Positions 1 to 7,963 of a stretch of DNA of 7,963 nt are shown piece after piece (position 1 is the stretch's first letter; each line of letters begins with the position of its first letter). The notes below the pieces were generated by a model. That model had not been told where the DNA came from. It worked only from the letters and a program-made list of their open reading frames with translations, and did no database searches. The stretch spans positions 1 through 7,963 of the forward strand of contig JAKASY010000066.1 of NCBI GenBank assembly GCA_021817625.1, read 5' to 3'. This DNA comes from Bacillota bacterium. Its GTDB lineage: Bacteria; Bacillota_E; JAJZYS01; JAILZS01. A program made the translations under genes and the position numbers.

Positions 1-92
1 CCGCCCTGCCCTGGACCCTGCCCCGGGCGCGGGAGGGGGCCTGGGCACACGACGGCGCGGGGGCGTTCCGGCCCCTAAGGGCGCCCGCGGCC

Positions 93-362
93 ATGTCGCC
101 CGCGGCGGCACAGGCGCTACCCACGATTGGCGCGCGGCTGCGCGCGGCGGCGCGCCTGGGCTGGCCGGTCCGCCTCTCGCTGGACGGGTGCCCGCCACGC
201 CTTGGCCTGGTCGCCGACGTCCGCTGGGAGGCGGGCGACGAGCGCGTCGAAGTGCTCTGGCTGGAGGGCGAGCGCGAGGAGGACGTCGTGGCCCTGCCGA
301 CCGTCCTGGGCGCCGCCCTCGTTGGCGGCGAGGCGGCGGACGAGGCGCACGCGCGCGCCTGA
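93..362 (+). CDS. small hypothetical protein, possibly the C-terminal part of a longer gene
   Basis: I do not recognise this 89-residue product. Codon use is strongly GC at third positions, like the host genes further along, which supports real coding. The N-terminal third is Ala/Arg-rich. Roughly residues 24-70 alternate hydrophobic and charged residues (for example VRLSL, LGLVADVRW, RVEVLWLEG), as in a small beta-barrel. The start is uncertain: the same frame has no stop codon back to the left edge of the window (from base 3), and the ATG at 93 has no good Shine-Dalgarno, only AAGGG about 11 nt upstream. It could therefore be the tail of a gene entering from the left. It ends 54 bases before the left end of the insertion element and is read in the same direction as pdxS. 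No function is proposed. Confidence 0.4.
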   Translation: MSPAAAQALPTIGARLRAAARLGWPVRLSLDGCPPRLGLVADVRWEAGDERVEVLWLEGEREEDVVALPTVLGAALVGGEAADEAHARA

Positions 363-407
363 GCGCGAGGGGCTGCGGGGCGGGGTCGGGCAGTTGTGGG
401 CGCCCGG

Positions 408-416
408 CCACGCCCC
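408..416. repeat. left copy of 9-bp putative target-site duplication
   Basis: CCACGCCCC lies flush against the left inverted repeat. The nine bases directly after the right inverted repeat, 3121-3129, read CCACGCGCC, matching 8 of 9. Nine base pairs is in the range made by IS4-superfamily transposases. The one mismatch suggests an old insertion, or chance in C-rich sequence. Confidence 0.55.
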
Positions 417-433
417 CAGGCCTGAAGCGTGAG
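417..433 (+). repeat. left terminal inverted repeat of the element
   Basis: CAGGCCTGAAGCGTGAG reads inward from the left end. It matches the reverse complement of 3104-3120 (CAGACCTGAAGCATGAG) at 15 of 17 bases. Matching stops just outside on both sides, which helps fix the terminus. Confidence 0.6.
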
Positions 434-498
434 CGAGCAAAGGCCCATGCGGCGCAGCGTGGCGGCACTGGGCCGAAGAATTTCGCGGAGGTTTGGGC

Positions 499-509
499 TG
501 AACAGTTCA
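499..509. repeat. short perfect palindrome in the element's leader
   Basis: TGAAC-A-GTTCA is an inverted repeat with 5-bp arms around one central base, 20 bp upstream of the druA-like start codon. It could be an operator or a transposase-binding site. At 11 bp it could equally be chance, and the surrounding 434-529 shows no convincing -35/-10 pair. Confidence 0.2.
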
Positions 510-520
510 CGCGCCATGTC

Positions 521-525
521 GGAGG
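521..525 (+). promoter_or_regulatory. ribosome binding site deciding the druA-like start
   Basis: GGAGG sits 4 nt before the GTG at 530. An in-frame TGA (527-529) directly precedes that GTG, so translation in this frame cannot begin further upstream. The nearby ATG at 526 is in another frame and too close to the site. Confidence 0.55.
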
Positions 526-529
526 ATGA

Positions 530-1483
530 GTGTGGCTCCAAGTCCTCCAGGCGTGGCGATGTGGCTTGTACGAGGATGGTGTCCTGTTCTGGCGCGGGAG
601 TCGGCCATTCACCCGGGCCGACCTGGACCTCATTGCCCAGACGGCCAGAGAGTTTCCGGGGCTGAGCCGCAAGGAGCTGGCCGGCACACTGTGCGAGTTG
701 CTGCCATGGCTGGCGCCCAATGGTCGGCCACGGTTGGATGCCTGCGTGGCCCTGCTGGCCGAGCTCGAGCGCAGCCAGGGCCTGGTCCTACCGCCGGTCG
801 AGGCGCGTTCGGGCTACCGTGATCGAACCGACAGGGGCACTCCCCCGCCCTCTGTGGCGGTGGAGGCGACCTTGGCCGCCATCGAACCGGTGACGGTCGA
901 CCTGGTGCAGGGGCCCGAGCGCACACTCTGGAACGCGATGATGGCTAGCTCCCACCCGCTGGGCTTTCGCCGCGCCTTTGGCGCCCATCTGCGCTACTTC
1001 GTGCACGGCCAGGTGGACCAAGAGCGGGTGATCCTCGGCGGGCTGCTCTACGCGGCGGCGGCTAACGCCCTTGAGGCACGTGACGCGTTCATCGGCTGGG
1101 ATGCCCAGACCCGTGGCCGCTACCGCCACCATATCGTCTCGAGCAGCCGCTACCTCGTCCTGCCCACGGTACGCGTGCCGCATCTGGCCAGCCATGCCCT
1201 GGCGCTTTCGCTCCGGCGCCTTACGGGCGACTACGAGCGGATCTACGGCTATCGCCCGGCCCTGGTGGAGACGTTCATCGAGCCGCCCTGGCACGGAACG
1301 TGCTATCGGGCGTGCGGCTTTGTCGTGCTCGGCACCACCAAAGGACGCGGTCGCCAGGATCGCCACAAGCGCTACGCGCTGGCCGTAAAGCAGGTATTGG
1401 TGCGCCCGCTCGGCCGCCGTTGGCGCGATGACCTCATGCGCGACGACTCCCCGCCCAGGGAGGAGGACCACGACGATGCGTGA
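530..1483 (+). CDS. DUF4338 / Druantia-type DruA-like protein carried by the element
   Basis: The 317-residue product is full length for the DUF4338 family, whose named member is DruA of the Druantia anti-phage system. The helical N-terminal part (about 25-90) has the family's LSRKEL segment (45-50) and CELLPW (55-60). The core (about 128-300) has HLRYFV, ARDAFIGWD (183-191), SSRYLVLP, VRVPHLASH (214-222), LVETFI, GTCYRACGF (256-264) and GTTKGRGR (268-275). These conserved motifs are intact. The tail is acidic. Translation starts at GTG behind GGAGG; its end overlaps the transposase start by 8 nt, indicating coupled expression. No DruB-E or large helicase gene follows, so a working Druantia system is not supported here. 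DUF4338 genes are, from memory, often found beside transposases; the inferred role is an accessory to this IS. Its biochemical activity is unknown. Third-position GC appears somewhat lower than in pdxS. Confidence 0.88.
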   Translation: MWLQVLQAWRCGLYEDGVLFWRGSRPFTRADLDLIAQTAREFPGLSRKELAGTLCELLPWLAPNGRPRLDACVALLAELERSQGLVLPPVEARSGYRDRTDRGTPPPSVAVEATLAAIEPVTVDLVQGPERTLWNAMMASSHPLGFRRAFGAHLRYFVHGQVDQERVILGGLLYAAAANALEARDAFIGWDAQTRGRYRHHIVSSSRYLVLPTVRVPHLASHALALSLRRLTGDYERIYGYRPALVETFIEPPWHGTCYRACGFVVLGTTKGRGRQDRHKRYALAVKQVLVRPLGRRWRDDLMRDDSPPREEDHDDA

Positions 1484-2905
1484 GCCCCTGCGCCGCCAGA
1501 CGCTGCCCAACCGCAAACGCGACTGGGAGACGAGCGCAGACGAGGCACAAGACCGCCAGGCCGCGGTCGAGGCCGACCTCGCGGCGTGGCGCGCCCTCCT
1601 GCCCGGCCTGCTCGAGCGCTTCGCACGCATCCCGGACCCGCGCCGCCCCAAAAGCGTACGCCACAAGATCACGGTCGTTTTGGTGTATGGCGTCCATGTT
1701 CGCCTTCACCTTGGCGTCGAGCCGAAGGGCCAACGACGCTCTCAGCCGGCCGGGGCTGTGGGAGGCACTGCGGACAGCGTTTGCCGAGCTGGACTCGATT
1801 CCTCATGCCGACACCCTGGCCCGGCTGCTCGAGCGGATCGAGCCGGCCGAGATCGAGGCGGTGCTCATCGCGCGCATGCGCTCTTTGCTCAGGCGCCAGA
1901 AGCTGCGCGCCCTGATGGTCGAGCGCGGCTACGTGGTGGCGGTCGACGGCGAGCAGCTGTTTGCGCGCGCCTTCCCGTTTTGCGCCCCAGGCTCCGCACA
2001 AGGGGGAGCAGGACGACAAGCGCTATGCGGTCTACGTGGTGAAGGCCATGCTGGTCTGCCCGCAAGGAGTCAGGCTGCCGCTCGGGGCGGAGTTTTGCGA
2101 GAACGTCGCCGTGGGCAAGGACGGCAAGATCGCCGAGGACGTGAAGCAGGACAGCGAGTACAGGGCAGCCAGGCGGCTGTGTGCGCGGCTACGGGAGGCC
2201 CTGCCGCGCCTGCCGATCCTGTTCGCGGCGGACAGCCTGTACGCGTGCGTGCCGATCGCCAAGCTGTGCCGAGCGTACCGCTGGGACTTCATGGTCGTGC
2301 TCAAGGAGGGGACGATGCCGGCGCTGTGGGTGGACGCGGCCAAGCTTCACGCCCTCGATGGCGGGGAGAACACCAAGCGTCAGAGGTGGCGTGGGCGCGA
2401 GCAGACGTTGTGGTGGGTGAACGGCATCGAGCACGAGGTGCGCAACAGCCAAGGGCGGCGGCGGTTCGTGTTCCACGTTGTGGTCTGCGAGGAGACCTGG
2501 GTCGAGCGGCGGGCGGACGGCGCGGAGGAGACAAAGACGGGCCGCCACGCATGGGTGAGCGGCAAGGCGCTTAGCGCGAACAATGTCCATGCGCGTTGCA
2601 ACCTGGCGGCGCGCCACCGATGGGATCTGGAGGAGGCGAACCGGGACGACAAGCACCTGGAGAACATGACGCACGCGTTCTCGCTGAACTGGGCGGCGAT
2701 CAAGAACTGGTACCTGCTGATGCTGCTCGGGATGCTCTTGCGGACGCTGGCCTTGTACAGCGTTCGGCTGTGGGGTCTGGTGCAAGACCGCGGCGTGAAG
2801 GCAACGCTCGAGCTTGTCAAGGAAAGCTACGGGGGTGCGTGGCTGAACCTTGGGCGCCTGCGGGCCGCCGCGATGCGACCCGCCCAGCTACGACTGGTCT
2901 GGTAG
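1476..2905 (+). pseudogene. IS4/ISAs1-superfamily DDE transposase with two frameshifts
   Basis: One protein of about 475 residues is spread over three frames. The first part begins at ATG 1476 behind AGGGAGGAGG (1457-1466) and holds the PDPRRPKSVRHK helical region. The frame shifts near 1695, just after VLVYGV, and continues as MFAFTLASSRRAND. It shifts again near 1985, in a CCCC run, and continues to TAG at 2905. Both shifts move the frame by +1, from single-base insertions or two-base deletions; at 1695 losing two bases of a Leu codon fits best. The catalytic triad is recognisable: Asp in AVDGEQ (1945-1947), Asp in AADSLY (2231-2233) and Glu in RWDLEE (2630-2632), with the R(3)E(6)K spacing of the IS4 YREK motif. 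This would cut and rejoin element ends. Sequencing error cannot be excluded. Confidence 0.85.
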
Positions 2906-3103
2906 CTCAGCGGACAAGGAACGCAAGATCATGGCGGCACCGGCCGGCCGCCAGAGCGGGCGTCGCCCGCCGCCGGCACGTGGCCGGGGCGCACCGCGTC
3001 TCCAGGGGGGCGAGGACCACCGATAGGTGCTGGTGGCCTGTCGCGAGCCGCTGCAATAACCCGCGCGGCCCCTCCGTCACCGCCTTGCCCTGCCTGACGA
3101 AGC
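2906..3103. other. non-coding right margin of the element with two hairpins
   Basis: No credible gene is seen between the transposase stop and the right inverted repeat. Two adjacent hairpins occur: 2932-2953 (arms TGGCGGC/GCCGCCA, 8-nt loop) and 2956-2970 (arms GCGGGC/GCCCGC, 3-nt loop). Neither is followed by a T-run. They may end transcription of the IS genes, shield it from outside transcription, or be chance in GC-rich DNA. Confidence 0.35.
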
Positions 3104-3120
3104 CTCATGCTTCAGGTCTG
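3104..3120 (-). repeat. right terminal inverted repeat of the element
   Basis: The reverse complement, CAGACCTGAAGCATGAG, matches the left end at 417-433 with two mismatches. The adjoining 3121-3129 is the partner of the direct repeat at 408-416. Confidence 0.6.
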
Positions 3121-3129
3121 CCACGCGCC
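3121..3129. repeat. right copy of 9-bp putative target-site duplication
   Basis: CCACGCGCC directly follows the right inverted repeat and matches 408-416 at 8 of 9 bases. Confidence 0.55.
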
Positions 3130-3137
3130 GCATCGCG

Positions 3138-3167
3138 TTGACGCCCTTCCGGCGCCGGGAGTAGCAT
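3138..3167 (+). promoter_or_regulatory. sigma-70-type promoter of pdxST
   Basis: TTGACG (3138-3143) and TAGCAT (3162-3167) are separated by 18 bp, close to the housekeeping consensus. A start point near 3174 would give a leader of about 44 nt before pdxS. The -35 begins 18 bp beyond the element's right end, so the core promoter is host DNA left intact by the insertion, while anything further upstream has been displaced. Confidence 0.55.
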
Positions 3168-3202
3168 GGCGTGTTGGAAAGAGGGCGTCGAGCGCAGGAC
3201 AC

Positions 3203-3210
3203 GAGGGGGG
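3203..3210 (+). promoter_or_regulatory. ribosome binding site of pdxS
   Basis: The purine run GAGGGGGG ends 7 nt before the ATG at 3218. It favours that start over the in-frame extension that reaches back to about 3107 through the promoter and the right inverted repeat. Confidence 0.6.
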
Positions 3211-3217
3211 ACAATCC

Positions 3218-4102
3218 ATGGCGGAAGAGGGCACGTTTCGCGTCAAGAGTGGGCTCGCCGAGATGCTCAAGGGCGGCGTGATCATGGACGTCACCACGCC
3301 CGAGCAGGCCGAGATCGCCGAGCGCGCGGGCGCGGTGGCGGTGATGGCGCTCGAGCGCGTGCCGGCCGACATCCGGGCCGCTGGCGGCGTGGCGCGGATG
3401 GCCGACCCCGGCATCATTCGGCGCATCCAGGAGGCCGTGTCCATACCGGTCATGGCCAAGGCGCGCATCGGCCACTTCGTGGAGGCCCAGATCCTCCAGG
3501 CTCTGGACGTGGACTACATCGACGAGAGCGAGGTGCTGACGCCCGCCGACGAGTCGTTCCACATCGACAAGCGGGCGTTCAAGATCCCGTTCGTGTGCGG
3601 CGCCCGCAACCTCGGCGAGGCCCTCCGTCGCATCGCCGAGGGGGCGGCGATGATCCGCACCAAGGGCGAGGCCGGCACGGGCAACGTGGTCGAGGCGGTC
3701 CGGCACATGCGCACCATCCAGGCGGACATCCGCCGGGTGCTCGCGACGCCGGAGGACGAGCTCCCGACCCTGGCCAAGGAGATGGCCGCGCCCCTCGAGC
3801 AGGTGCGCGAGGTGAAGCGGCTGGGCCGCCTGCCGGTCGTGAACTTCTCCGCGGGCGGCCTCGCCACGCCGGCGGACGCCGCCCTCATGATGCAGCTCGG
3901 AGCGGACGGCGTGTTCGTCGGCAGCGGCATCTTCAAGTCCAAGGACCCTGAGGCGCGAGCCCGGGCGATCGTGCGGGCCACGACACACTTCAACGACCCG
4001 GCCATCCTTGCGGAGGTGTCGACCGGCATCGGCGAGGCGATGCCCGGCATCGAGATCGAGGCGATTCCGGCCGGGGCGCGACTGCAGGAACGTGGCTGGT
4101 AG
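3218..4102 (+). CDS. pdxS: pyridoxal 5'-phosphate synthase, PdxS subunit
   Basis: PdxS condenses ribose 5-phosphate, glyceraldehyde 3-phosphate and ammonia from PdxT into pyridoxal 5'-phosphate, in the cytosol, as the (beta/alpha)8 core of a 12+12 complex. The 294-residue length is the family norm. Key residues fall at the Bacillus numbers: Asp24 in IMDVTTP, Lys81 in VMAKARIGH (substrate Schiff base) and Lys149 in [10 protein letters not shown] (second lysine). [10 protein letters not shown] (44-53) and the C-terminal phosphate-binding FVGSGIFKS are also present. The ATG at 3218 is chosen for its Shine-Dalgarno and because it gives the canonical length and numbering. pdxT overlaps its 3' end, so the two are coupled. 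A clear promoter sits about 50 bp upstream. No riboswitch-like structure is apparent in the short leader. The identification is very secure. Confidence 0.98.
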   Translation: MAEEGTFRVKSGLAEMLKGGVIMDVTTPEQAEIAERAGAVAVMALERVPADIRAAGGVARMADPGIIRRIQEAVSIPVMAKARIGHFVEAQILQALDVDYIDESEVLTPADESFHIDKRAFKIPFVCGARNLGEALRRIAEGAAMIRTKGEAGTGNVVEAVRHMRTIQADIRRVLATPEDELPTLAKEMAAPLEQVREVKRLGRLPVVNFSAGGLATPADAALMMQLGADGVFVGSGIFKSKDPEARARAIVRATTHFNDPAILAEVSTGIGEAMPGIEIEAIPAGARLQERGW

Positions 4103-4691
4103 CAGACCCGTCGTCGGCGTCCTGGCCCTGCAGGGAGCGGTGCGCGAGCACGTCGCCGTCCTGGAGGGCCTGGGTGCCGAAGCGCGCCCCGTTAAGAGGG
4201 TCGACGACCTGGCGGGCCTGTGGGGGCTCGTCCTTCCGGGCGGCGAGTCCACGACGATCGGCATGCTGATGGGCGAGTATGGCCTGCGGGCGCCGCTCTC
4301 GAGCGGCGAGCTGCCGCTGTTCGGGACGTGCGCCGGCCTGATCCTCATGGCGCGCCGGATCGAGGGCGGCGAGGCGCCCTGGCTGGGCGTCCTCGACATC
4401 GCGGTCGTGCGCAACGCATACGGACGCCAGGGCGAGTCCTTCGAGGCGGACCTCGACGTGCACGGCATCGGGCCCGTGCGCGGCGTCTTCATCCGGGCGC
4501 CCTACGTGTCGGAGGTCGGCGCTGCGGTGGAGGTGCTCGCGCGCGACGAGGGCGGGCACCCGGTCGTCGTGCGCCAGGGACCCCACCTGGCGGCGGCCTT
4601 CCACCCAGAGCTGGCGGGGGAGGGCCGCCTGCACGCGGCCTTCATCGCCGGCCTGCGGGCGCCGGGCGAGCCTGCGGGCGCGACGGCGTAG
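4092..4691 (+). CDS. pdxT: pyridoxal 5'-phosphate synthase, PdxT glutaminase subunit
   Basis: PdxT is a class I glutamine amidotransferase that hydrolyses glutamine and channels the ammonia to PdxS. The 199-residue product shows the family order: [13 protein letters not shown] near the N-terminus, LPGGESTT (48-55), the nucleophile Cys80 in [21 protein letters not shown] (107-118) and the His171/Glu173 pair in FHPEL, completing the triad. These lie one residue off the Bacillus numbers. The GTG at 4092 overlaps the pdxS stop by 11 bases. It has only a very close AGGAA (4086-4090), so translation probably depends on ribosomes finishing pdxS. No ATG is available near the expected N-terminus. The C-terminal tail, [11 protein letters not shown], is a short Ala/Gly/Pro-rich extension. 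The identification is very secure; only the exact start is open. Confidence 0.97.
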   Translation: MAGSRPVVGVLALQGAVREHVAVLEGLGAEARPVKRVDDLAGLWGLVLPGGESTTIGMLMGEYGLRAPLSSGELPLFGTCAGLILMARRIEGGEAPWLGVLDIAVVRNAYGRQGESFEADLDVHGIGPVRGVFIRAPYVSEVGAAVEVLARDEGGHPVVVRQGPHLAAAFHPELAGEGRLHAAFIAGLRAPGEPAGATA

Positions 4692-4775
4692 GCATCCGGG
4701 CGGCCGCCCCGGCGCGAGGGACCGCTCGGGCGCGGTGATACGTTGCGTATATCGCCTCAGCCGGTGACATGCCCG

Positions 4776-4793
4776 TGCCGCATAACTGCGGCA
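4776..4793. terminator. possible terminator hairpin between convergent genes
   Basis: TGCCGCA-TAAC-TGCGGCA is a perfect 7-bp stem with a 4-nt loop, one base past the stop codon of the minus-strand hydrolase gene and 85 bases past the pdxT stop. Neither side carries a run of T, so it is not a textbook intrinsic terminator. It could still act in both directions, or stabilise mRNA 3' ends. Confidence 0.35.
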
Positions 4794-4794
4794 G

Positions 4795-5430
4795 CTACCC
4801 CAGATATGGGTTGAGCAGGCGCTCATCCTCCACCGTGGTCGCGCGTCCATGCCCCGGCAGTACGGCCGTCGCGGGCGGCAGCGTGAGCAGCCGCTCGCGA
4901 ATGGAGGCGAGAAGGCGGACGGCGTCGCCGCCCGGCAGGTCCGTGCGCCCGATCGTTCCGGCGAACAGGCTGTCGCCGGTGAACACGGCCCCGCCCTCGC
5001 CCAGGCCGGGCGCGTAGAAGGATAGGCCGCCGGGCGTATGCCCCGGTGTCGACAGGGCCTCGACCACGCCGCTGCCGAGCGCGAGCCAGAACCCATCCCC
5101 CACGCCCTCCGCGCGGATGCCCGACAAGCGCACCTCGGGCACGCCTGCCGCCGCCAGGGCCGCGCTCAGGTTGCTCATCGGTGCCTCAAGCCAGGCGCGC
5201 TCGGGCGCCGGCACATGGAGAATGGCGCCTGTCGCCTCTTGCAGGGCGAGGGCGCCGCCGATGTGGTCGAAGTGGGCGTGGGTGCACAGGAGTGCGGTGA
5301 CCCGCCAGCCCTCATCCGCGATGCGTGCCAGGAGCGGCTCCGGCTCCTGGCCTGGGTCGATCACGACCGCCTCGCGCGTGCCCTCGTCACCGATGAGGTA
5401 CGCGTTGGCCGCGAGCGGCCCGAGCGGCAT
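4795..5430 (-). CDS. metallo-beta-lactamase-fold hydrolase, glyoxalase II-like
   Basis: The 211-residue protein belongs to the YcbL/hydroxyacylglutathione hydrolase-like branch of the metallo-beta-lactamase fold. The dinuclear metal ligands are all present: His51, His53, Asp55 and His56 in THAHFDHIGG, His131 in TPGHTPGG, Asp153 in FTGDSLF and His194 in LPGHG. FAGTIGRTDLPGGD (156-169) and the closing LLNPYL are typical of this subgroup. It probably hydrolyses a small thioester or related metabolite in the cytosol; the substrate cannot be read from sequence, and glutathione use is doubtful in a Gram-positive host. The ATG at 5430 follows a GGGG stretch, and the N-terminus (PLGPLAANAYLI) starts right at the first strand of the fold. 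The gene begins 29 nt after the gyrA stop, so it is probably in the same transcript, without an evident functional link. Confidence 0.92.
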   Translation of the reverse strand: MPLGPLAANAYLIGDEGTREAVVIDPGQEPEPLLARIADEGWRVTALLCTHAHFDHIGGALALQEATGAILHVPAPERAWLEAPMSNLSAALAAAGVPEVRLSGIRAEGVGDGFWLALGSGVVEALSTPGHTPGGLSFYAPGLGEGGAVFTGDSLFAGTIGRTDLPGGDAVRLLASIRERLLTLPPATAVLPGHGRATTVEDERLLNPYLG

Positions 5431-5459
5431 GCCCCACGCCAGGAGCCCCGCGCCGGCCG

Positions 5460-7919
<2,460 letters not shown>

Positions 7920-7925
7920 CGGGCA

Positions 7926-7933
7926 CTCCCCTT
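7926..7933 (-). promoter_or_regulatory. ribosome binding site of gyrA
   Basis: On the minus strand AAGGGGAG lies 6 nt before the ATG at 7919, fixing that start. It overlaps a TAA (7934-7932) that may end an upstream gene. No promoter is visible in the 44 bases to the window edge. Confidence 0.6.
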
Positions 7934-7963
7934 ACGTGCCGGCCGCCACACGCAAGCTCCAGA

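Larger units (their letters stand above)
417..3120 (+). mobile_element. insertion sequence carrying a druA-like gene and a DDE transposase
   Basis: The element is about 2704 bp. Its ends are set by imperfect inverted repeats, 417-433 and 3104-3120, matching at 15 of 17 positions, with the 8/9 direct repeat immediately outside. It holds two genes in the same direction: a DUF4338/DruA-like gene, then an overlapping IS4/ISAs1-type transposase gene with two frameshifts. Non-coding margins are 96 bp on the left and about 200 bp on the right; the right margin contains hairpins. It lies between a small ORF and the pdxST operon. Because the transposase frame is broken, this copy is probably not self-mobile. 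The ends were found by eye and have not been compared with other copies; the presence of an IS is far more certain than its exact boundaries. Confidence 0.72.

Noticed and set aside
788..1672. Minus-strand ORF of 294 codons across the druA-like gene
   Set aside because: It is opposite conserved DUF4338 motifs and runs into the transposase start, with an Arg/Ala-rich product of shadow type.
530..2905. A functional Druantia anti-phage system
   Set aside because: Only a DruA-like gene is present. No DruB-E or large helicase gene follows; the next gene is a transposase and the whole is bracketed by inverted repeats.
1476..2905. Programmed ribosomal frameshifting in the transposase
   Set aside because: IS programmed shifts are normally a single -1 event on an A-rich slippery run with a downstream stimulator. 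Here there are two +1 changes without such a motif, so mutation or sequencing error is more likely.
3077..4492. Long minus-strand ORF of 471 codons opposite pdxS-pdxT
   Set aside because: It is the antisense shadow of two certain genes in GC-rich DNA, with an Arg/His-rich low-complexity product and no recognisable domain.
4698..4709. 12-bp perfect palindrome GGGCGGCCGCCC after pdxT, as a terminator
   Set aside because: It has no loop in the perfect form and no T-run. GC-only palindromes of this size are expected by chance in this composition.
7932..7963. End of an upstream minus-strand gene (LELACVAAGT then TAA), possibly gyrB
   Set aside because: Only ten codons are visible and they do not resemble the conserved GyrB C-terminus. 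It could be a chance open stretch.

Overview
The window is uniformly GC-rich and holds a short chromosomal core-gene neighbourhood interrupted by one insertion element. Neighbouring pdxS-pdxT (the DXP-independent vitamin B6 route) and gyrA, with strong GC preference at third codon positions, fit a high-GC Gram-positive-type bacterium such as a deep, often thermophilic Bacillota lineage or an actinobacterium. No ribosomal RNA or taxon-specific gene is present, so this assignment is an inference.

Region by region: (1) 1-416 is host sequence with a small unrecognised ORF (93-362) whose frame is open to the left edge. (2) 417-3120 is interpreted as one 2.7-kb insertion element. It has 17-bp imperfect terminal inverted repeats (15/17) and a flush 9-bp flanking direct repeat (8/9). 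It carries an intact DUF4338/DruA-like gene (530-1483) that overlaps a DDE transposase gene (1476-2905) by 8 nt. The transposase is broken by two frameshifts, but all three catalytic acidic residues are still encoded. (3) 3121-4691 is host sequence: a sigma-70-type promoter directly beyond the element's right end, then pdxS and pdxT, overlapping and evidently co-transcribed, which encode the two-subunit PLP synthase. (4) 4692-4794 is the spacer between converging genes and contains a perfect 7-bp-stem hairpin. (5) 4795-7919 lies on the minus strand: gyrA (DNA gyrase subunit A) is followed 29 nt later by a metallo-beta-lactamase-fold hydrolase of the glyoxalase II type.

PdxT makes ammonia from glutamine and PdxS uses it to build pyridoxal 5'-phosphate. 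GyrA would pair with a GyrB encoded outside the window. The most unusual feature is the element: a homologue of the Druantia anti-phage protein DruA, without any other Druantia gene, sits as the first gene of an insertion sequence and has outlived the reading frame of its transposase.
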